64,000 bases of DNA, taken from Sphingobacterium lumbrici (GTDB lineage: Bacteria; Bacteroidota; Bacteroidia; Sphingobacteriales; Sphingobacteriaceae). The position numbers were made by a program, and so were the translations under genes. Location of the stretch: assembly GCF_006476045.1 (NCBI RefSeq), contig NZ_SRZY01000023.1:372001-436000 (forward strand). The letters run 5' to 3'. This document shows, piece after piece, positions 35,850 through 45,802 of this stretch (positions are counted from its first letter, which is position 1; each line of letters starts with the position of its first letter). The notes under the pieces are model-generated. The model was not told the origin of the DNA. It did not search any database and saw only the letters and a list, made by a program, of their open reading frames with translations.

Positions 35850-37589
35850 ATGAAAACAACAATTCCTTTATTTCTACGATTCACACTGATCGGTATTGTT
35901 GTAAGTACTTTACATCTGTCTGCGCAATACAAACAAACAATCGTAAACAGAACTACACTGGTACAGAATAAAGAAAATATGATTCCTCTGCAGCGTTTGG
36001 ATAAGCTAAAAATAGCTGTGATAACTCCGGTAAAGGGCAAATATAATACGTTTATCGAACAGCTTCAAAAATATGCCGAAGTGCGTGTTTTCGATTTTAA
36101 CATGTATGAAGAAAATACCAAACACTTTAATACAATCATTGTAGCCACTACAGAGAGGGATCTGAGGAGCGATTTGGTAGCCCTGTTGCAACAATCTGCT
36201 GTGAATAGAAAACATGTCATCCTGTGCCAGTTCCGGGAATCTGCATATCTGAGGAATCTATGGGCTTCTCCTAATTACTTATCGGCATTCACCGAGCTTG
36301 TGGCTCCGAGTTTCGATGCTACATCTCAGCGAAATGCAGCGATGTCCATTTTTGGTGGTTTGGCACTCACGGAAGGGAAATTAAAAACGGAACAAACACG
36401 CATTCAATATACAGTGGGAGACAGTTTGGGATTAAATATTTCGAAGATGACAACGCGAATAGATGCCATTGCAAAAGAAGCGATTGGCAAGCAAGCTACT
36501 CCGGGTCTGGTTGTAATGGCTATAAAAAGTGGGCAGGTTATTTTTGAGAAAGCTTACGGTTCACATACCTACGAAAGTAAGCAGCCAACAGCCGTCGGCG
36601 ATATTTTCGACCTCGCATCGGTGAGCAAAATTGTGGGCACCACGCCCGTAGTGATGACATTGCTGGAAAAGGGCATTATTCATTTGGATAGCACAATCGG
36701 ACATTACCTGACTCAGACCAAAACAACGAACAAAGCGGATATCACGATACGTTCGGTACTGTTGCATGAGGCGGGCTTTACGCCTTTTATCCCTTTCTAT
36801 CGTAATTTGAAGCCGGGCGACCTGCAGTCATATTCGGATACTGAACATCAGGTCAAAGTAGCCGATAATGCTTTCCTGAAAAATAATTATTACCGGGATG
36901 TGATGTGGCCGGAGATGCTTAATTCTGCGGTGAAGTCCATTGGGAATTATGTGTATTCGGATATCAGCATGTATGTAATGAAGGAAATTGCAGAACACAA
37001 AACGAGTACCCCGATGGAAGAATTTATACAGGATTTCTTATATAAACCTATCGGGATGAAAACTGCTGGTTATAACCCACGGACCCGCTTTGATAAATTG
37101 CGTATAGTTCCTACCCAGAATGACACCTCTTTTCGTAAAGTACTGTTGCAGGGCTATGTCCATGATGAGGGAGCTGCCATGGCGGGAGGCATAGCTGGTC
37201 ATGCCGGATTATTTGCTACGGCCAATGATCTGGCAATATATGGTCAGTTGCTCTTAAATCGGGGAGAATATGGTGGTGTTCGTTATTTCAAACCTGAAAC
37301 GGTAGATTTGTTTACCTCGAACCAATCGCAATCTAGCCGTAGGGGATTGGGTTTTGACAGAGCTGATCCGGATCTTAAAAAGGAATATCCTTCCAAATGC
37401 GCGAACAGTTCGGTATACGGCCATACGGGCTATACCGGAACTTGTATCTGGATCGATCCAAAACATCAATTGGTATATATATTTCTTTCTAATCGGGTAC
37501 ATCCACAGGTATCGGGCAAGCTATTGGAGCTGAACATCCGCAGCCGTATTCAAGATGTTATTTATGAAGCAATTAACGAAGTAAAATAA
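35850..37589 (+). CDS. Serine hydrolase of beta-lactamase fold with an N-terminal GH3 C-domain, lacking the GH3 catalytic domain
   Basis: 579 residues with a signal peptide (about 1-24). Residues about 30-185 resemble the C-terminal sandwich domain of family 3 glycosidases (NRTTLVQNKENMIPLQ, HVILCQFRESAYLRNLW, AMSIFGGLALTEGKL). Residues about 190-579 are a class C-like serine hydrolase: FDLASVSKIVGTT with SVSK as the SxxK, a YSD segment (VYSDISMYVM) as the YxN counterpart, and HTGYTGT as the HTG/KTG box. In this phylum GH3 and beta-lactamase domains are often fused near 970 residues. Here the GH3 active domain is absent, yet a signal peptide sits directly before the leftover domain, so this looks like a settled shorter architecture rather than a recent break. 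Confidence 0.85.
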   Translation: MKTTIPLFLRFTLIGIVVSTLHLSAQYKQTIVNRTTLVQNKENMIPLQRLDKLKIAVITPVKGKYNTFIEQLQKYAEVRVFDFNMYEENTKHFNTIIVATTERDLRSDLVALLQQSAVNRKHVILCQFRESAYLRNLWASPNYLSAFTELVAPSFDATSQRNAAMSIFGGLALTEGKLKTEQTRIQYTVGDSLGLNISKMTTRIDAIAKEAIGKQATPGLVVMAIKSGQVIFEKAYGSHTYESKQPTAVGDIFDLASVSKIVGTTPVVMTLLEKGIIHLDSTIGHYLTQTKTTNKADITIRSVLLHEAGFTPFIPFYRNLKPGDLQSYSDTEHQVKVADNAFLKNNYYRDVMWPEMLNSAVKSIGNYVYSDISMYVMKEIAEHKTSTPMEEFIQDFLYKPIGMKTAGYNPRTRFDKLRIVPTQNDTSFRKVLLQGYVHDEGAAMAGGIAGHAGLFATANDLAIYGQLLLNRGEYGGVRYFKPETVDLFTSNQSQSSRRGLGFDRADPDLKKEYPSKCANSSVYGHTGYTGTCIWIDPKHQLVYIFLSNRVHPQVSGKLLELNIRSRIQDVIYEAINEVK

Positions 37590-37663
37590 AGAATATGCAA
37601 TTATAATTGTATATAAAGCCAAATTTCCCTAAGTTTAGGGAAAAAACAACCATAAACTCACTT

Positions 37664-39427
37664 ATGATGTCCTATCGTATATTATTGTACTTTATTTTCC
37701 CTGTTCTTTTTTTGGCTAGTTGTCAAAAGGAAAGAACACCTGAAGAGCTAACAATTACCGCCATTGAATTATTGGCAGAAGACAATTCCGATATACTTTC
37801 AAAAAATTTTCTAATAGAAAAAGAAGGTAACAATTTTAGGTTGACATTACCCCAAGCGTTAAAGGGCAATACACTTACCTTTCACGTGCATCATAACGGT
37901 AGCTCCCTTTCCGTCAATGGACAAAAATTTGTTACTTCCAAGATAGCAGTCGTTTTAGCGGAAAAGCTGGATTTTAACATTGCTGACGAAACGGGGCGAA
38001 CAAAGCCCATATCACTCTCTATATCATATACGACTCAGCAAAATATTACAGCTACAGACTTTATCCTCACAAAAGCTTTAAACCCATCCTTACAAAATGA
38101 CATACTGCTACAGGAAAGTAACGGCGTGCTATCGGCCTCCATTCCAAAGTCTATCAACAAAGAGTTGGTTCTTTCTTTTACAACAAATGCCTTAACTGTA
38201 CTCGTAAATAATCAGCCACAAAAAAGTGGAGAAACCCGAAATGATTTCACCAATGAACTAACGTACATCTTTATCCATGAAAACGGGGTGAAGAAAGAGC
38301 TGATCTTAAATATACATTGGATAGAGGCAGATATTCCACATATTACTATCGTGACCCAAAATAACACAGAGATTACATCGAAGTCAACTTATCTTCAGGC
38401 CACAATCGCGATAGCGGGACACGGTCTTTACAGCGATTTTACAGGCACTACAGAGATTCGTGGAAGAGGAAATTCAACTTGGAGCTATCCAAAAAAACCA
38501 TATCGCCTGAAATTATCCGCAAAAGCGGAGATATTGGGGCTACCAAAAGCAAAAAATTGGGTATTGCTGGCCAATTACATCGATCCTTCTTTAATGTGTA
38601 ATGCTGTAGCCATGAAAATTGGACATGATCTGGAAGTTCCTTTCACGAATACAATCATCCCGGTTGATCTTACGATTAATGGAAATTACAGAGGCAGCTA
38701 TGTATTGACAGAGCAGGTAGAAGTCGATGAGAATCGGGTGAATATTGGGGAGGAAGGCTGGCTACTGGAGTTGGACAGCTATTATGATGAAGATTATAAA
38801 TTCAAAAGCTTAAGTTATAATTTGCCCGTGATGGTAAAGGAACCCGAACTTCAACATGAAAGTGAGATTATTCCTATAAAAGCAGCCTTCGAAGCAATGG
38901 AAAGTTTAATTATCAGCACTGGTTTTCCAAATAATAATTATGCAGATCATTTGGATATTCCGGTATTGACAAAGTACTTACTGGTCTATTTTCTAACAGG
39001 AAATGAGGAGATGAACCACCCCAAAAGTATCTATCTGCATAAAAAGGCGAGTGGTAAGTTTACTTTTGGGCCACTGTGGGACTTTGATTGGGCTTATGGG
39101 TACGAGGCTGGAGGTAACCATTTTTCAAATCCAAATCGGCCGCAATTTTGGAGCTCTTCTCATGTAGGGCGTAATTTTTTCTTCCGCATTTTGGAATCGC
39201 CTGAAGTGCGAACGGAGTTTAAGAAAAACTGGCAGGACTACAAAACAAACAATCTCAGCAAACTGTACACATATATTGACGAATATGCGGCACGAATTAA
39301 AGCTTCCCAAGCACGGGACTTTGCAAAATGGAATAAAGGGGCTGATTTTGACGGAGAGGTGAATAAGATGAAAATATACTTACAGAACAGGGCAAGTTAT
39401 ATAGACAACTACGTGCAAAGTTTTTAA
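37664..39427 (+). CDS. CotH-kinase domain lipoprotein
   Basis: 587 residues from the ATG at 37664; a TTG 19 codons upstream is not needed. Lipoprotein signal ends FLASC (residues about 13-17). Residues about 20-220 hold two DUF5018-like beta domains (PEELTITAIELLAEDNSDIL; ITATDFILTKALNPSLQNDI). The CotH kinase domain follows: EIRGRGNSTWSYPKKPYRLK, LPKAKNWVLLANYIDPSLM, YRGSYVLTEQVEVDENRV and the metal-binding PLWDFDWAYGYE. CotH proteins are atypical protein kinases. A surface role in adhesion or polymer handling is possible. Promoter and partner genes are not evident. Confidence 0.9.
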   Translation: MMSYRILLYFIFPVLFLASCQKERTPEELTITAIELLAEDNSDILSKNFLIEKEGNNFRLTLPQALKGNTLTFHVHHNGSSLSVNGQKFVTSKIAVVLAEKLDFNIADETGRTKPISLSISYTTQQNITATDFILTKALNPSLQNDILLQESNGVLSASIPKSINKELVLSFTTNALTVLVNNQPQKSGETRNDFTNELTYIFIHENGVKKELILNIHWIEADIPHITIVTQNNTEITSKSTYLQATIAIAGHGLYSDFTGTTEIRGRGNSTWSYPKKPYRLKLSAKAEILGLPKAKNWVLLANYIDPSLMCNAVAMKIGHDLEVPFTNTIIPVDLTINGNYRGSYVLTEQVEVDENRVNIGEEGWLLELDSYYDEDYKFKSLSYNLPVMVKEPELQHESEIIPIKAAFEAMESLIISTGFPNNNYADHLDIPVLTKYLLVYFLTGNEEMNHPKSIYLHKKASGKFTFGPLWDFDWAYGYEAGGNHFSNPNRPQFWSSSHVGRNFFFRILESPEVRTEFKKNWQDYKTNNLSKLYTYIDEYAARIKASQARDFAKWNKGADFDGEVNKMKIYLQNRASYIDNYVQSF

Positions 39428-39463
39428 CAATAGGAGTCGGGCTTGGCCCCGACTCCTATTGTT
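39426..39463. terminator. Strong hairpin after the CotH gene
   Basis: A perfect 16-base stem AACAATAGGAGTCGGG / CCCGACTCCTATTGTT with a 6-base loop. The stem starts inside the stop codon. There is no T-run on the plus strand, so it may stabilise the 3' end rather than terminate by itself. Confidence 0.75.
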
Positions 39464-39612
39464 GGTCATCCAGTTGGATGATAAACTCTGCCTCGATATT
39501 GGAATACATAATATACTATGTGTCGAAGGTAAGTAGGATATAGTTACATCGAAATAACATGTATTGCAATAATTTACGTAATCTGTAATCGCAAGATATA
39601 CCGACCCCTTAA

Positions 39613-39644
39613 ATTGCATATCAGGTACAATTTATCTAGCTTTG
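39613..39644 (+). promoter_or_regulatory. uvrA promoter
   Basis: ATTG-type -33 element (TTG 39614-39616) and TAGCTTTG at 39637-39644 with a 20-base spacer. The -7 box ends only 6 bases before the ATG at 39651, so the transcript would be nearly leaderless. It also rules out a TTG start at 39642. Confidence 0.6.
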
Positions 39645-39650
39645 TTGGCT

Positions 39651-42452
39651 ATGCAAAAAAAAGGAGAAAACAACGCACGATCATATATTCAAATAAAAGG
39701 AGCCCGCGTCAATAATCTAAAAAATATTGATGTGGATATTCCTAAAAATAAACTCGTCGTCATCACCGGAATGTCTGGTTCCGGAAAATCATCCTTAGCC
39801 TTTGACACACTATATGCCGAAGGCCAACGTCGCTATGTTGAAAGCCTTTCTTCTTATGCACGTCAATTCATGGGCCGTATGAATAAACCGGAGGTAGATT
39901 ATATCAAAGGTATTGCGCCGGCTATTGCTATCGAGCAGAAAGTCATTACCAGCAATCCACGTTCTACTGTAGGGACTTCAACAGAAATATACGATTACTT
40001 AAAATTGCTGTTTGCACGGATAGGTAAAACTATCTCTCCTATTTCCGGGAAAGAGGTAACGAAGGATACGGTTTCTTCCATCGTAGACACACTTATAGCT
40101 TATCCAATCGATAGCACGCTTACGATTTTGAGTCCGCTGATCCCGCTAAATGAACGAAAACTTAAAGAAGAACTGTCGCTGTTGCTTCAGAAGGGATTTG
40201 TGCGGGTAATTTTCAACGGGAATATGCACAAGATTGAGTCGTTGCTCGAAGATAAGGATGTGCCAAATAAACAGGTCAAAGTGGGCGGAGTAGAGATCGT
40301 AATAGACCGCATCCGACTGGATAAGGAGGAGGATACCATACACCGCATAGCGGATTCTGTACAGACGGCATTCTTCGAGGGAAAGGGCACCTGCGCTATT
40401 GAAATTGATGATGAGCGACTTTCATTCTCTGATAAATTTGAGCTGGATGGGATGACTTTCGAAATTCCTACGGCCAACTTCTTCAGCTTTAACAATCCAT
40501 TTGGCGCCTGCCGAAGGTGTGAAGGGTACGGTAAAATTATCGGAATAGACCCCGACCTGGTTGTACCTGACAAAAGCAAATCGGTATACGACGGTGCTAT
40601 TGCTCCGTGGAGAGGTGAAAAAATGGGGGGCTGGTTAGACAATTTAGTCCGTACAGCGCTCAAATTTGACTTCCCCATTCATCGGTCCTATGGCGACCTC
40701 ACACCCGACCAACAAAATCTATTATGGACGGGAAACCGGCATTTTAATGGATTGGACGCATTTTTCAAAGAACTGGAAGAACAGACGTATAAAATACAGT
40801 ACCGTGTAATGCTCTCACGATACCGAGGAAAAACAGATTGCCCGGAATGTAAAGGTAGCCGCCTACGCAAGGATGCTTCTTTTGTGAAAGTGAATGATAA
40901 ATCGATCATCGATGTCGTCCTGATGCCTATCGATAAGGCACTTGCATTTTTTCAAAACCTCACCCTCACGGATAATGAACAGATCATTGCGAAAAGACTT
41001 TGCGCAGAGATACTGAACAGAATCCAATTTTTGTGTGATGTTGGGCTGAGTTATTTGACATTGAACAGATTGAGCAACACCTTATCTGGTGGGGAATCGC
41101 AACGTATTAATCTGGCCACTTCATTGGGAAGCTCTTTGGTTGGTTCGATATATGTACTTGACGAACCCAGCATCGGCCTTCATCCCCGTGATACGCAGAA
41201 ATTGATCGGTGTATTGAAGTCTCTTCGCGATGTGGGTAATACCGTCATTGTGGTAGAACATGAACAAGAAATGATGGAAGCCGCGGATTACCTGATCGAT
41301 ATCGGCCCGGAAGCGGGAATCAATGGTGGTGAGCTGGTATTCGCCGGAGATTACGACCAAATATTAAAAGACAAACATTCCCTTACGGGTAAATATTTAA
41401 GCGGCGAATTACAGATTCCTGTCCCTAAAAGTCGTCGTAAATGGACGGACACGATTCGGATCAAAGGTGCACGTGAGAACAACTTAAAAGGTATAGACGT
41501 GGATTTTCCACTAAATGTATTTACCGTTGTGACGGGCGTTTCGGGTTCGGGTAAGACCTCTCTCGTAAAACGGATCCTCTTCCCGGCATTGCAAAAGGCA
41601 ATTGGAAATTACTCCGGCGAACAAACCGGTATTTTTGACGCACTCGAAGGCGACTTCGAACAAATAGAGCAGGTAGAAATGGTGGATCAAAATCCAATTG
41701 GACGATCTTCCCGCTCTAACCCGGTGACGTATGTAAAAGCCTGGGATGAGATTCGTGCCTTATATTCTAATCTTCCTGCTGCCAAAGCTAATGGGTTAAA
41801 ACCTTCGGCCTTCTCGTTCAATGTGGAAGGAGGTCGTTGTGATGTGTGCCAGGGAGATGGCGAAGTAAAAATAGAAATGCAATTCATGGCAGACATTGTA
41901 TTGCCCTGTGAGGCCTGCGATGGAAGACGTTTCAAACAACACGTGCTGGACGTACAATATAAAGGGAAATCGGTTGCTGATATTCTGGACTTAAGCATTG
42001 ATGAAGCACTGTCCTTTTTCAGAGATCAACCAAAGATTTTGGCCAAATTACAGCCGTTACAAAATGTAGGCCTGGGCTATGTCAAGCTCGGACAGTCATC
42101 GAGTACCCTTTCGGGAGGTGAGGCACAACGGATTAAACTCGCATCCTTTCTCATTAAGGGAAACAATCAAAAGAAAACGCTGTTTATCTTTGACGAACCC
42201 ACCACAGGCTTGCATTTTCACGATATTGAAAAGCTTCTAAAATCTTTCGATCAGTTGATTGCTTTGGGTAATAGTATATTGGTCATCGAACATAATATGG
42301 ATATGATCAAATCCGCAGATTGGGTGATCGACATTGGTCCTGAGGGAGGTGACAAGGGAGGAAATCTAGTATGCGTCGGAACTCCGGAAAAATTAGCGGA
42401 TTGTACAGCCTCTTTTACAGGACAATTTCTTATACCCCATCTAAAGTCCTAA
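39651..42452 (+). CDS. uvrA: Excinuclease ABC subunit A
   Basis: 933 residues from the ATG at 39651. Damage-recognising ATPase of nucleotide excision repair. Two ABC halves: Walker [10 protein letters not shown] and GVSGSGKTS, signatures LSGGESQRI and LSGGEAQRI, Walker [11 protein letters not shown] and [10 protein letters not shown]. Zinc fingers: [19 protein letters not shown] and [10 protein letters not shown] with CEACDGRRF. Intact, normal length. Confidence 0.97.
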   Translation: MQKKGENNARSYIQIKGARVNNLKNIDVDIPKNKLVVITGMSGSGKSSLAFDTLYAEGQRRYVESLSSYARQFMGRMNKPEVDYIKGIAPAIAIEQKVITSNPRSTVGTSTEIYDYLKLLFARIGKTISPISGKEVTKDTVSSIVDTLIAYPIDSTLTILSPLIPLNERKLKEELSLLLQKGFVRVIFNGNMHKIESLLEDKDVPNKQVKVGGVEIVIDRIRLDKEEDTIHRIADSVQTAFFEGKGTCAIEIDDERLSFSDKFELDGMTFEIPTANFFSFNNPFGACRRCEGYGKIIGIDPDLVVPDKSKSVYDGAIAPWRGEKMGGWLDNLVRTALKFDFPIHRSYGDLTPDQQNLLWTGNRHFNGLDAFFKELEEQTYKIQYRVMLSRYRGKTDCPECKGSRLRKDASFVKVNDKSIIDVVLMPIDKALAFFQNLTLTDNEQIIAKRLCAEILNRIQFLCDVGLSYLTLNRLSNTLSGGESQRINLATSLGSSLVGSIYVLDEPSIGLHPRDTQKLIGVLKSLRDVGNTVIVVEHEQEMMEAADYLIDIGPEAGINGGELVFAGDYDQILKDKHSLTGKYLSGELQIPVPKSRRKWTDTIRIKGARENNLKGIDVDFPLNVFTVVTGVSGSGKTSLVKRILFPALQKAIGNYSGEQTGIFDALEGDFEQIEQVEMVDQNPIGRSSRSNPVTYVKAWDEIRALYSNLPAAKANGLKPSAFSFNVEGGRCDVCQGDGEVKIEMQFMADIVLPCEACDGRRFKQHVLDVQYKGKSVADILDLSIDEALSFFRDQPKILAKLQPLQNVGLGYVKLGQSSSTLSGGEAQRIKLASFLIKGNNQKKTLFIFDEPTTGLHFHDIEKLLKSFDQLIALGNSILVIEHNMDMIKSADWVIDIGPEGGDKGGNLVCVGTPEKLADCTASFTGQFLIPHLKS

Positions 42453-42558
42453 CTTGGTATTATTATATACAATTGTATGTAATGGCATTAAATGGAAATA
42501 TCGGAGATCCTGTCACAGGGGGACTGGGTCAATAATTTTTTTTACGCTTTAAATTGCG

Positions 42559-42566
42559 TATTTTTG
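42559..42566 (+). promoter_or_regulatory. -7 box of the Rrf2-family gene
   Basis: TATTTTTG fits TAnnTTTG, 19 bases before the ATG at 42586, with a T-rich run about 20 bases upstream in place of a -33 element. Confidence 0.55.
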
Positions 42567-42585
42567 ACGCTTAAGAGGAAATACT

Positions 42586-43020
42586 ATGCTGTCTAAGAAA
42601 ACAAAATATGCGATAAAGGCACTGATGGTACTGGGTAGAAACTACGGTCAGGAGCCAATACAGATTATAAAAATTGCAGAAGAAGAACGTATTCCGAAAA
42701 AATTCTTAGAACAGATTCTCTTGGAGATGAGGAATGCTGGAATTTTGTATTCCAAGAAAGGTGCTGGAGGAGGGTACAGCTTAAATAAAGCTCCTGAAGA
42801 CATCTTCCTATCGCAAGTGATGCGTTTGATCGATGGCCCCATAGCTTTGCTCCCATGCGTTAGTCTCAACTTTTATCGCTCTTGCGAAGAATGTGTTGAA
42901 GAGCATGCATGTGGCATCAGGGATACTTTTGTAGAAGTGCGGAATGCGATGCTCCAAATATTGAACGACACCAGCATTGCCAGTCTCATCAATAAGGAAA
43001 AAGAACTTAATCTCGATTAA
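42586..43020 (+). CDS. Rrf2-family transcriptional regulator
   Basis: 144 residues. The N-terminal winged helix MLSKKTKYAIKALMVLGRNY, IPKKFLEQILLEMRNAGILY and SKKGAGGGYSL is the Rrf2 pattern. C-terminal CVSLNFYRSCEECVEEHACG supplies three closely placed cysteines, the site where IscR/NsrR-type members hold an iron-sulfur cluster, so it may sense iron, sulfur or nitric oxide. The target is unknown; the sufBCD operon 8 kb away is a plausible guess only. A shared terminator separates it from rng. Confidence 0.9.
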   Translation: MLSKKTKYAIKALMVLGRNYGQEPIQIIKIAEEERIPKKFLEQILLEMRNAGILYSKKGAGGGYSLNKAPEDIFLSQVMRLIDGPIALLPCVSLNFYRSCEECVEEHACGIRDTFVEVRNAMLQILNDTSIASLINKEKELNLD

Positions 43021-43030
43021 AGAGAAATTA

Positions 43031-43063
43031 AAAAAGGGAATTCAAATTTGAATTCCCTTTTTT
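43031..43063. terminator. Bidirectional terminator between Rrf2 gene and rng
   Basis: A perfect palindrome centred on GGGAATTCAAATTTGAATTCCC-type arms (GGGAATTC with GAATTCCC), flanked by A-run and T-run, serving both converging genes. Confidence 0.88.
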
Positions 43064-43073
43064 AATTTCTTTA

Positions 43074-44627
43074 TTATAACTTAATTTCCTCTTCTTTCGA
43101 ATTGAAGAAATGAAATTCTGTTAGATAATACGACTGTATGGATTTTACCTTTATCCATTTGCCGTATTTAAAAAACCACTTGATTCTTCTCGAGATAAAA
43201 CCGGACTTAATGTAGGCGTCGATATAAGGATGTACACATAATGTAATCCCTTTTTCGTTTTGCTCTTCAAGAATAAAACTCAAATTATTTTCTATATCAT
43301 CAAGCAATACGATGCTTGATCTTATTTCTCCTGTACCATCACAAGCCGGACATTTTTCACTTGTCACGATGCTCATTTCGGGTCGTACGCGCTGACGCGT
43401 AATCTGTACGAGACCAAATTTACTTGGAGGAAGAATGGTATGACGGGCTCTATCCTCATTCATACATTCTCTCAGGAAGGTATACAACTCTTTCCGGTTT
43501 GCTGCCTTGTGCATGTCGATAAAGTCGATAACGACTATACCTCCCATATCACGTAGTCGCAATTGTCTTGCGATCTCTTTTGCAGCCTCCTTGTTTACTA
43601 AAAGTGCATTATCTTCCTGGTTTTCTTTATTCGCAATGCGGTTACCACTATTTACATCGATGACATGCAGGGCTTCGGTATGTTCAATAACCAAATATGC
43701 ACCACCTTGTAAATTAACCGTCTTGCCGAAAGACGCCTTAATCTGCTTTTCAACACCAAAATGATCAAAAATAGGCTCTTTATGTTTATAAAGTTTGACT
43801 ATCTTCTCCAGTTCTGGCGAAATTTCCTGTATGTATGATTTCGTTTCCTCGTAAATAACAGGGTCGTTAACATATATATGTGTAAACTCATCCGTTAAAA
43901 GATCGCGTACAATGGTAGAAGCTCTATCCATTTCACCCAATATTTTTTGAGGCGGTTCTACAGTTTTAAGGCGTTTGGTAAACAGTTCCCATTTAGAAAT
44001 CAAATCCAGAAGATCCTTTTGAAGTTCATCAACTCCTTTACCTTCTGACACTGTGCGTATGATAACTCCGAAATTTGCAGGTTTAATACTTTCTACAATT
44101 TTCTTCAATCTACTCCGCTCAGCGCTGCCTTTGATTTTTTTTGAAATAGAAACCGAACTTGAAAACGGAACCAATACTACAAAACGTCCTGCAATGGACA
44201 GGTCCGAGCTTAAGCGTGGGCCTTTTGTAGATATAGGTTCTTTGGCTATCTGTACCGGTAAAATCATATTTCGGGACAAAATATCCGAAATCTTTCCTGC
44301 CTTATCGATATCCTTTTCAAGCTTCAAACTATTGAGCAGTTTCTCTTGATAACTGCCATTCTTTACTATTCGAGTCAGTTTAAGCAACGATTGTACTTGA
44401 GGACCTAAATCCAAATAGTGCAAAAATGCATCTTTTTCGTAACCTACATCTACGAATGCTGCATTCAGACCGGGCATAATCTTTTTGATGCGTCCGAGAT
44501 AAATATCTCCAACAGCAAAATTACTCCCAGCTTGCTCACGATTAAGTTCAACAAGTTGCTTGTCCTGTAGTAAAGCAATAGTCACTCCTTTTTCAGGAGT
44601 TGAATCGATAATTAATTCCTTTACCAA
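43074..44627 (-). CDS. rng: Ribonuclease G (Rne/Rng family)
   Basis: 517 residues. S1-like domain near the start (GDIYLGRIKKIMPGLNAAFV, then DVGYEKDAFLH), the RNase E/G core with GTRAxxRLSSDLSI-type segment (KGPRLSSDLSIAGRFVVLVP), catalytic metal region VIDVNSGN and GGIVVIDFIDM, and the zinc-link CPACDGTGEI at the end. Processes rRNA and turns over mRNA. Normal length for RNase G; there is no C-terminal scaffold as in RNase E. Confidence 0.95.
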   Translation of the reverse strand: MVKELIIDSTPEKGVTIALLQDKQLVELNREQAGSNFAVGDIYLGRIKKIMPGLNAAFVDVGYEKDAFLHYLDLGPQVQSLLKLTRIVKNGSYQEKLLNSLKLEKDIDKAGKISDILSRNMILPVQIAKEPISTKGPRLSSDLSIAGRFVVLVPFSSSVSISKKIKGSAERSRLKKIVESIKPANFGVIIRTVSEGKGVDELQKDLLDLISKWELFTKRLKTVEPPQKILGEMDRASTIVRDLLTDEFTHIYVNDPVIYEETKSYIQEISPELEKIVKLYKHKEPIFDHFGVEKQIKASFGKTVNLQGGAYLVIEHTEALHVIDVNSGNRIANKENQEDNALLVNKEAAKEIARQLRLRDMGGIVVIDFIDMHKAANRKELYTFLRECMNEDRARHTILPPSKFGLVQITRQRVRPEMSIVTSEKCPACDGTGEIRSSIVLLDDIENNLSFILEEQNEKGITLCVHPYIDAYIKSGFISRRIKWFFKYGKWIKVKSIQSYYLTEFHFFNSKEEEIKL

Positions 44628-44818
44628 CAGCTACTAAATTATGGGAAATAGTACCTCGCGCACTATTGTAATCCCTTATGAAACATAAAACTCGCTTAAT
44701 GAAAAAACAAATATAGTCCAATGAAAAATACAATCTATGCTAAAACAAGCTGTTTTGTCATAGATTGTACCTTGTCTTGAAGTAATAAATACCTCATTTG
44801 ACTATTAGCAACAAGAAG

Positions 44819-44908
44819 TTATTTTTTCTTGTGTCTATTTTTTCTTAAACGTTTTTTACGTTTGTGAGTAGCCATTTTGTGTCTTTTTCTTTTTTTTCCG
44901 CTTGGCAT
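44819..44908 (-). CDS. 29-residue AURKAIP1/COX24-type small ribosomal protein
   Basis: Translation from ATG 44908 to TAA 44819: starts MPSGKKRKRHKMATHKRKKR and continues with LRKNRHKKK. Nearly every residue is Lys, Arg or His. The HKMxTHKRKKRLRKNRHKKK core is that of the AURKAIP1/COX24 domain, known from mitochondrial ribosomal protein mS38 and from tiny proteins conserved in Bacteroidota, where it binds rRNA in the small subunit. It sits between the TPR gene and rng, each on the minus strand, 42 bases from the TPR stop. It is short enough for automatic callers to miss it. Confidence 0.88.
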   Translation of the reverse strand: MPSGKKRKRHKMATHKRKKRLRKNRHKKK

Positions 44909-44950
44909 AGCTTTAATGTTTTTAAAAATGATGTAAATAAAATCTGTTAA

Positions 44951-45787
44951 TTACTTACTCAATGCTTCGATCTGACGATCGATGTATTGAGAGAGAGTTG
45001 GATCAGCAGCCATTTCCTTACTTTTTTGAAAAGCAGTAATCGCCTCTGTCCTCAACCCAATTTTTTCATATCCTGTCGCTAAGTAGAAATACGACTCTGC
45101 ATCGGGCTTCATTTCTACAACGGTCTTGAAGCGCTCGATCGCCTTGTCATACTGTTGTGATTGTAGTGAAAACAATCCCAACGTTCTGTTCGCTTCGATA
45201 TTTTTCGGTTCCGTTTTTACTACTTCTTGTAGCAATGCAATACCTGCCATAGGATTATTAGACCCTGTTACCAAGGCTGCTCCAAGGCCGGTTTTTGCAG
45301 ATAAATTGCTTGCGTCTAATTCCAACGCTTCTTCATACGATTGAATGGCGAGCTGATTTAAAGCTGATGCCATTGTTGTATCCTGCAAATTGGTATACGC
45401 CGCACGGTACGCATCCCCAGCTTTCAACCAATAGTCGAATTTGGGTGTAATCTTAGCCATTTCGGTGTAGATAAACCCCTGAGGCGCATCTTTTGCTACG
45501 TCATCCCATTTATTGGCCAACTCTTGCAATAATGCAACTTTCACTTCTCCCTCTGCTCCTTCTACTTTAGCTTCTATCTCAGCGATATCCTGCACGAGTG
45601 AAGTATTGATACTTTGTTTCGCAATATCCGAAACATTTTTCAAATTATACCTAGATTCGGTAGAATTCGAAGAGGCCGCAGCTGTTTCTTTCTCCCCATC
45701 AACCAAACCTTTAATAGGACGTGCCAATAGAACGCCCATTAAGACGACTATAAACACAATGACAACTATTTGTTTGGTATTAAGCAT
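44951..45787 (-). CDS. Membrane-anchored tetratricopeptide repeat protein
   Basis: 278 residues. One membrane segment at about 7-25 (IVVIVFIVVLMGVLLARPI) then a periplasmic-type tail with at least three TPRs between 140 and 275: NQLAIQSYEEALELDASNL, NRTLGLFSLQSQQYDKAIER, FYLATGYEKIGLRTEAITAF. It lies directly after the HU gene (15 bases) and may be co-transcribed with it. A scaffold role is likely; the partner is unknown. Confidence 0.88.
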   Translation of the reverse strand: MLNTKQIVVIVFIVVLMGVLLARPIKGLVDGEKETAAASSNSTESRYNLKNVSDIAKQSINTSLVQDIAEIEAKVEGAEGEVKVALLQELANKWDDVAKDAPQGFIYTEMAKITPKFDYWLKAGDAYRAAYTNLQDTTMASALNQLAIQSYEEALELDASNLSAKTGLGAALVTGSNNPMAGIALLQEVVKTEPKNIEANRTLGLFSLQSQQYDKAIERFKTVVEMKPDAESYFYLATGYEKIGLRTEAITAFQKSKEMAADPTLSQYIDRQIEALSK

Positions 45788-45802
45788 GGGACGAATTTAC
45801 TC

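Noticed and set aside
39642..39650. TTG start for uvrA three codons upstream
   Set aside because: It overlaps the -7 box, so it would not be in the transcript.
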